Positions 14,774-16,384 of a DNA stretch of 16,384 nt are shown here, one piece after another. The stretch is from Desulfuromonadales bacterium (GTDB lineage: Bacteria > Desulfobacterota > Desulfuromonadia > Geobacterales > Pseudopelobacteraceae), in contig JAATGX010000069.1 in assembly GCA_015688915.1 (NCBI GenBank), positions 1 to 16,384 of the forward strand, given 5' to 3'. The position numbers and the translations under genes are program-made. The notes under the pieces were generated by a model that saw only the letters and a list, made by a program, of their open reading frames with translations, ran no database searches and was not told the origin of the DNA. Each line of letters begins with the position of its first letter. Position 1 is the first letter of the stretch.

Positions 14774-16384
14774 TTGATTTCCCCTGTATCCTCACTTTTC
14801 GGACGATTGACCCGCCCAGCCGCCGCAGGTATCGTGCTGCTCCTCACCCTTGCCTCATCGGCCCGTGCCCAGGAACCATTCGCCGCCTATCCCCCCCTGC
14901 CCGCCGGTTATACCTCCATAAAGGTCTTTGACAGCCGCGGGCGGTTCGCGGGCCGGATACTGCCGGAGAAACGGTACTGGGTCACCATCTACCGCATCCC
15001 CGCTTTCCTGCAAAATGCCGTGGTGGCCATCGAGGACTCCCGCTTCTACCAGCACGGCGGGATCGACGTCCGGGGGATCGCCCGGGCCGTGGTAAAGGAT
15101 GTGGTCAAGGGGAGGCTGGCCGAAGGGGGTTCGACCATTACCCAGCAGTTGATCAAAAACAAGTATCTGTCCGGTGAGAAGAGCATGGAGAGGAAACTCG
15201 AAGAGGCCCGCCTGGCCATCGAGTTCGAAAAAAGGTACACCAAGCCGCAGATCCTGGAGATGTACCTCAACGAGATCTATTACGGGAACGGGGCCTGGGG
15301 CATTGCCCAGGCGGCCCGCCTCTATTTCGACAAAAACCCGGAGGAGTTGACCGACGCCGAATGCTCCCTGTTGGCCGGTGTACCGAAATCGCCGGGCCGC
15401 TACAACCCCCTGGGGAAATCGGCCGACATCGGGAGACGCAGGGATCTGGTCGTCAAACGGATGGTGGAACTGAAGATGATCACGTCGCGGCAAGAGAAAC
15501 AGCTTCGAGCGCATCCCCCATCGGTCACCAAACCGGGCCAGGCTCCGTATTACCTGGCCCATATCCGCAACAAACTGATCGAGCGGTACGGGGCGGGGAT
15601 CGTCGAACAGGGGGGACTGGAAGTGACCGCGGCCATGGATCTGAACCTGCAACGGCTGGCGGAAAAGACCTTGAGGGAGGGGGTCAGGCAACTCTCTCCC
15701 GGGCTTCAGGGCGCCTTGGTGTGCATGGACCCCGTTACCGGGGATATTCTGGCCGCCGTGGGGGGTATTGACTATGCCCGGAGTCCCTATGACCGCGCCT
15801 TTTCCGCCAAGCGCCAGCCCGGATCGAGCATCAAGCCGCTGATCTATGCCGCGGCCTTGGAAAAGGGGATCACTGCCGCCAGCAGCTGGAACGATACGCC
15901 CGTCAGTTATAACCGGGGAAATGGAGAAACCTGGACGCCGCTGAACTACGGAAGGGAACAGCAGGGCGACCTTACCCTCAGACAGGCGCTGGCCTACTCC
16001 AACAATGTCATTACGGTAAAGCTGCTGGAGGCGGTCGGCGTCCCCGCGTTCGTGGATTTTGCCGGAAAGATGGGGTTGTCATTGCGCAAACCCAATGATC
16101 TCTCCCTGGCCCTGGGCACCGAAGAGGTCACCCTGAACGATCTGGTCCTGGCCTACTCCCCCCTGGCCAACGGCGGCTCGCGCCCCGAACCGCGGGCCAT
16201 TGTCCGCATCTATGACCGCACGCGCCGGACCTGGGCGGAAATCCCGCCGGCAATCACCCCGGCCCTTTCCCCGGCCACCGCCTTTGTGACAACCGGGATG
16301 CTGAAAGACGTCATGACCTACGGTACCGCCAAATCCCTTAAGAAATTCAGCCAGGAGCGTCCGTCCGCCGGAAAGACCGGCACC
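14774..16384 (+). CDS. Class A penicillin-binding protein (bifunctional transglycosylase/transpeptidase), 3' end cut off
   Basis: This is a periplasmic peptidoglycan synthase of the PBP1A type. No ATG precedes the conserved part in frame. A stop at 14762-14764 and the sequence context favour a TTG at 14774, with AAGGAG about 12 bases upstream. The N-terminus has one hydrophobic segment (GIVLLLTLASSARAQ) that resembles a signal peptide ending ARA as much as an anchor. The transglycosylase domain has catalytic Glu87 in IEDSRFYQHGGID, GGSTITQQ (118-125) and EMYLNEIYYGNG. The transpeptidase domain has the active-site S351-x-x-K354 in QPGSSIKPL, SNN (409-411) and KTGT (534-537), the last residues in the window. 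All three penicillin-binding motifs are intact. It is probably co-transcribed with the L,D-transpeptidase. Confidence 0.93.
   Translation, partial: MISPVSSLFGRLTRPAAAGIVLLLTLASSARAQEPFAAYPPLPAGYTSIKVFDSRGRFAGRILPEKRYWVTIYRIPAFLQNAVVAIEDSRFYQHGGIDVRGIARAVVKDVVKGRLAEGGSTITQQLIKNKYLSGEKSMERKLEEARLAIEFEKRYTKPQILEMYLNEIYYGNGAWGIAQAARLYFDKNPEELTDAECSLLAGVPKSPGRYNPLGKSADIGRRRDLVVKRMVELKMITSRQEKQLRAHPPSVTKPGQAPYYLAHIRNKLIERYGAGIVEQGGLEVTAAMDLNLQRLAEKTLREGVRQLSPGLQGALVCMDPVTGDILAAVGGIDYARSPYDRAFSAKRQPGSSIKPLIYAAALEKGITAASSWNDTPVSYNRGNGETWTPLNYGREQQGDLTLRQALAYSNNVITVKLLEAVGVPAFVDFAGKMGLSLRKPNDLSLALGTEEVTLNDLVLAYSPLANGGSRPEPRAIVRIYDRTRRTWAEIPPAITPALSPATAFVTTGMLKDVMTYGTAKSLKKFSQERPSAGKTGT

Noticed and set aside
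13903..14847. Minus-strand open frame of 314 codons opposite the L,D-transpeptidase
   Set aside because: The plus strand encodes a clear YkuD catalytic motif with its own promoter and ribosome binding site; the antisense product has no recognisable feature.
14855..15691. Minus-strand open frame of 278 codons opposite the penicillin-binding protein
   Set aside because: The plus strand carries all transglycosylase and transpeptidase motifs in one frame; the antisense frame has none.

Overview
The window reads as chromosomal DNA of a GC-rich (roughly 60%) deltaproteobacterium, most likely a Geobacter-type member of Desulfuromonadales/Geobacterales. That placement rests on protein style (several methyl-accepting chemotaxis proteins with single-domain CheW partners, a PAS domain carrying a CYEVVHG...FCPH motif, an NtrC-type regulator) and is inference, not a database match.

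Layout. From 1 to about 12,270 everything is on the minus strand, so it is read from right to left. A 52-residue protein of unknown function (12268-12110) is followed by a sigma-54 activator with receiver, AAA+ and Fis-type HTH domains (12051-10639). A 270-base non-coding stretch follows with a good -24/-12 promoter match (10429-10444) and two GACAwTTGTC palindromes placed like enhancer sites. Next come the last ~28 codons of a lost chemoreceptor (10262-10348), a stand-alone receiver (10195-9728), receptor 3 with a CheR-docking tail (9650-7965), CheW-B (7955-7473), Cache-type receptor 2 (7416-5719), CheW-A (5659-5171) and receptor 1 (5102-3471). After a 131-base leader come two histidine kinases separated by 2 bases: a membrane Cache-PAS kinase (3339-1132) and a soluble PAS kinase (1129 to the left edge, cut off just after its G2 box). 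There is no CheA, CheR, CheB or CheD, so the receptors and CheW proteins probably join an array whose kinase is encoded elsewhere.

From 12,290 to 12,550 lies a nested inverted repeat with low-complexity arms, resembling dispersed palindromic elements. Beyond it is a low-specificity threonine aldolase (13620-12553, minus). Diverging from it on the plus strand, with a clear sigma-70-like promoter, are an L,D-transpeptidase (13786-14685) and a class A penicillin-binding protein (from 14774, running off the right edge). These two form a small peptidoglycan-synthesis unit unrelated to the chemosensory block.

Working model (inference): one or both histidine kinases, or a kinase elsewhere, phosphorylate the sigma-54 activator. 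The activator binds the two palindromes and drives the chemosensory genes from the -24/-12 promoter, so receptor and CheW supply depends on a two-component signal. The receptor remnant directly behind that promoter suggests a deletion removed most of the original first receptor gene and left the receiver gene first in line.
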